Shown here piece by piece: positions 5,851 through 6,226 of a stretch of 6,226 nucleotides of DNA (position 1 is its first letter; each line of letters starts with the position of its first letter). Where the stretch lies: the NCBI GenBank assembly GCA_030831725.1, contig JAURKN010000250.1, forward strand, positions 1-6,226. The letters are read 5' to 3'. The DNA is from Ferruginibacter sp. GTDB lineage: Bacteria; Bacteroidota; Bacteroidia; Chitinophagales; Chitinophagaceae. The notes below the pieces were generated by a model, which saw nothing but the letters and a program-made list of their open reading frames with translations, did not search any database and was not told where the DNA came from. The position numbers were made by a program, and so were the translations under genes.

Positions 5851-6226
5851 TTTTCTTACGACATAAATCAGAGAGCTGCATTTTTTTACGGCAAAAAGAG
5901 CTGCGATATTGGAACGGAAACCATTGATAATCGCATGTAATAACCTTCCTTTTCCTACTAGGTATTTTTCACTGAGCATACTCACATAAACTGCATCATA
6001 CCACATGGGCTTGATTTTCGATATGGAAAATCCATGACGTTCCATGAGTGATTTCATGCTTTTGGGACTGAAGTGATATAGATGTCTTGGCACATCATAT
6101 GCCGCCCATGCCGTTCCATAGTGTTCGGCATCTTTCGAAGTGTAATTGGGTACGGCTACAAACAATACGCCATCGTCCTTCATCACTTTTTTCAATTGGC
6201 CCACATAAGCGTCTAGCGTATGTACA
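5842..6226 (-). CDS. Class I SAM-dependent methyltransferase, C-terminal part only
   Basis: The reading frame stays open to the right edge, giving 127 residues starting VHTLDAYVGQLKKVMKDDG. The piece QLKKVMKDDGVLFVAVPNY (10-28) is the strand/turn that in this family reads like 'L+ +LKPGG L+I+VPN', and DVPRHLYHFSPKSMKSLMERHGF (44-66) is the segment typical of methyltransferases near the Methyltransf_11/23 group. The SAM-binding glycine motif and the acidic residue after strand 2 would lie beyond the edge, so they cannot be checked. A GTG at 6204 is not a credible start, because the family sequence continues upstream of it. The substrate is unknown; homologous proteins act on small molecules, lipids or sugars. 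It is convergent with purC and ends inside the heptamer array, where TGA is followed at once by an in-frame TAA. Confidence 0.85.
   Translation of the reverse strand, partial: VHTLDAYVGQLKKVMKDDGVLFVAVPNYTSKDAEHYGTAWAAYDVPRHLYHFSPKSMKSLMERHGFSISKIKPMWYDAVYVSMLSEKYLVGKGRLLHAIINGFRSNIAALFAVKKCSSLIYVVRKQD

Noticed and set aside
5842..6204. Methyltransferase read as a complete 120-residue gene from GTG at 6204
   Set aside because: The frame stays open upstream and the residues VHTLDAY before GTG continue the family pattern; a 120-residue protein would lack the SAM-binding motif.

Overview
The window looks like chromosome from a member of the Bacteroidota (Bacteroidetes). Three things point there: a TonB-dependent outer-membrane receptor with an N-terminal carboxypeptidase-regulatory-like domain next to a lipoprotein, promoter boxes of the TAnnTTTG type, and start codons preceded by A/T-rich sequence instead of Shine-Dalgarno motifs. 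A Chitinophagia- or Sphingobacteriia-like lineage is my guess from protein style and is not proven.

Layout, left to right. (1) 1-540, minus strand: a HEPN/MNT toxin-antitoxin pair. A minimal nucleotidyltransferase antitoxin (MntA type) overlaps by 11 bases a DUF86/HepT toxin, which is cut by the left edge exactly inside the codon of its predicted AMPylated tyrosine. This block is about 29% GC by hand count, far below the roughly 44% of the rest, so it is probably an acquired accessory module. (2) 541-700: a gap with a candidate promoter for the pair and a good intrinsic terminator (10-bp stem, GAAA loop, U-run) ending the transcription unit to its right. (3) 701-4724, minus strand: a two-gene unit, receptor first and then, after 34 bases, a lipoprotein with two fasciclin (FAS1) domains. 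The receptor probably imports an unidentified ligand across the outer membrane using TonB energy, and the lipoprotein may be its surface partner. (4) 4725-4858: a divergent intergenic region whose right end carries a perfect TAnnTTTG box only four bases before the purC start codon, suggesting a leaderless purC mRNA. (5) 4859-5788, plus strand: purC, SAICAR synthase of purine biosynthesis. (6) 5781-5850: a tandem array of about ten 7-bp units (consensus AATTACG) that fills the gap between two convergent genes and forms part of both stop codons. (7) 5842-6226, minus strand: the C-terminal part of a class I SAM-dependent methyltransferase running off the right edge.

No RNA gene, CRISPR array or insertion sequence was seen. 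The items most worth following up are the receptor/FAS1 pair as a possible non-SusD import system, the heptamer array, the leaderless purC and the low-GC toxin-antitoxin island. None of these amounts to a proven new system.
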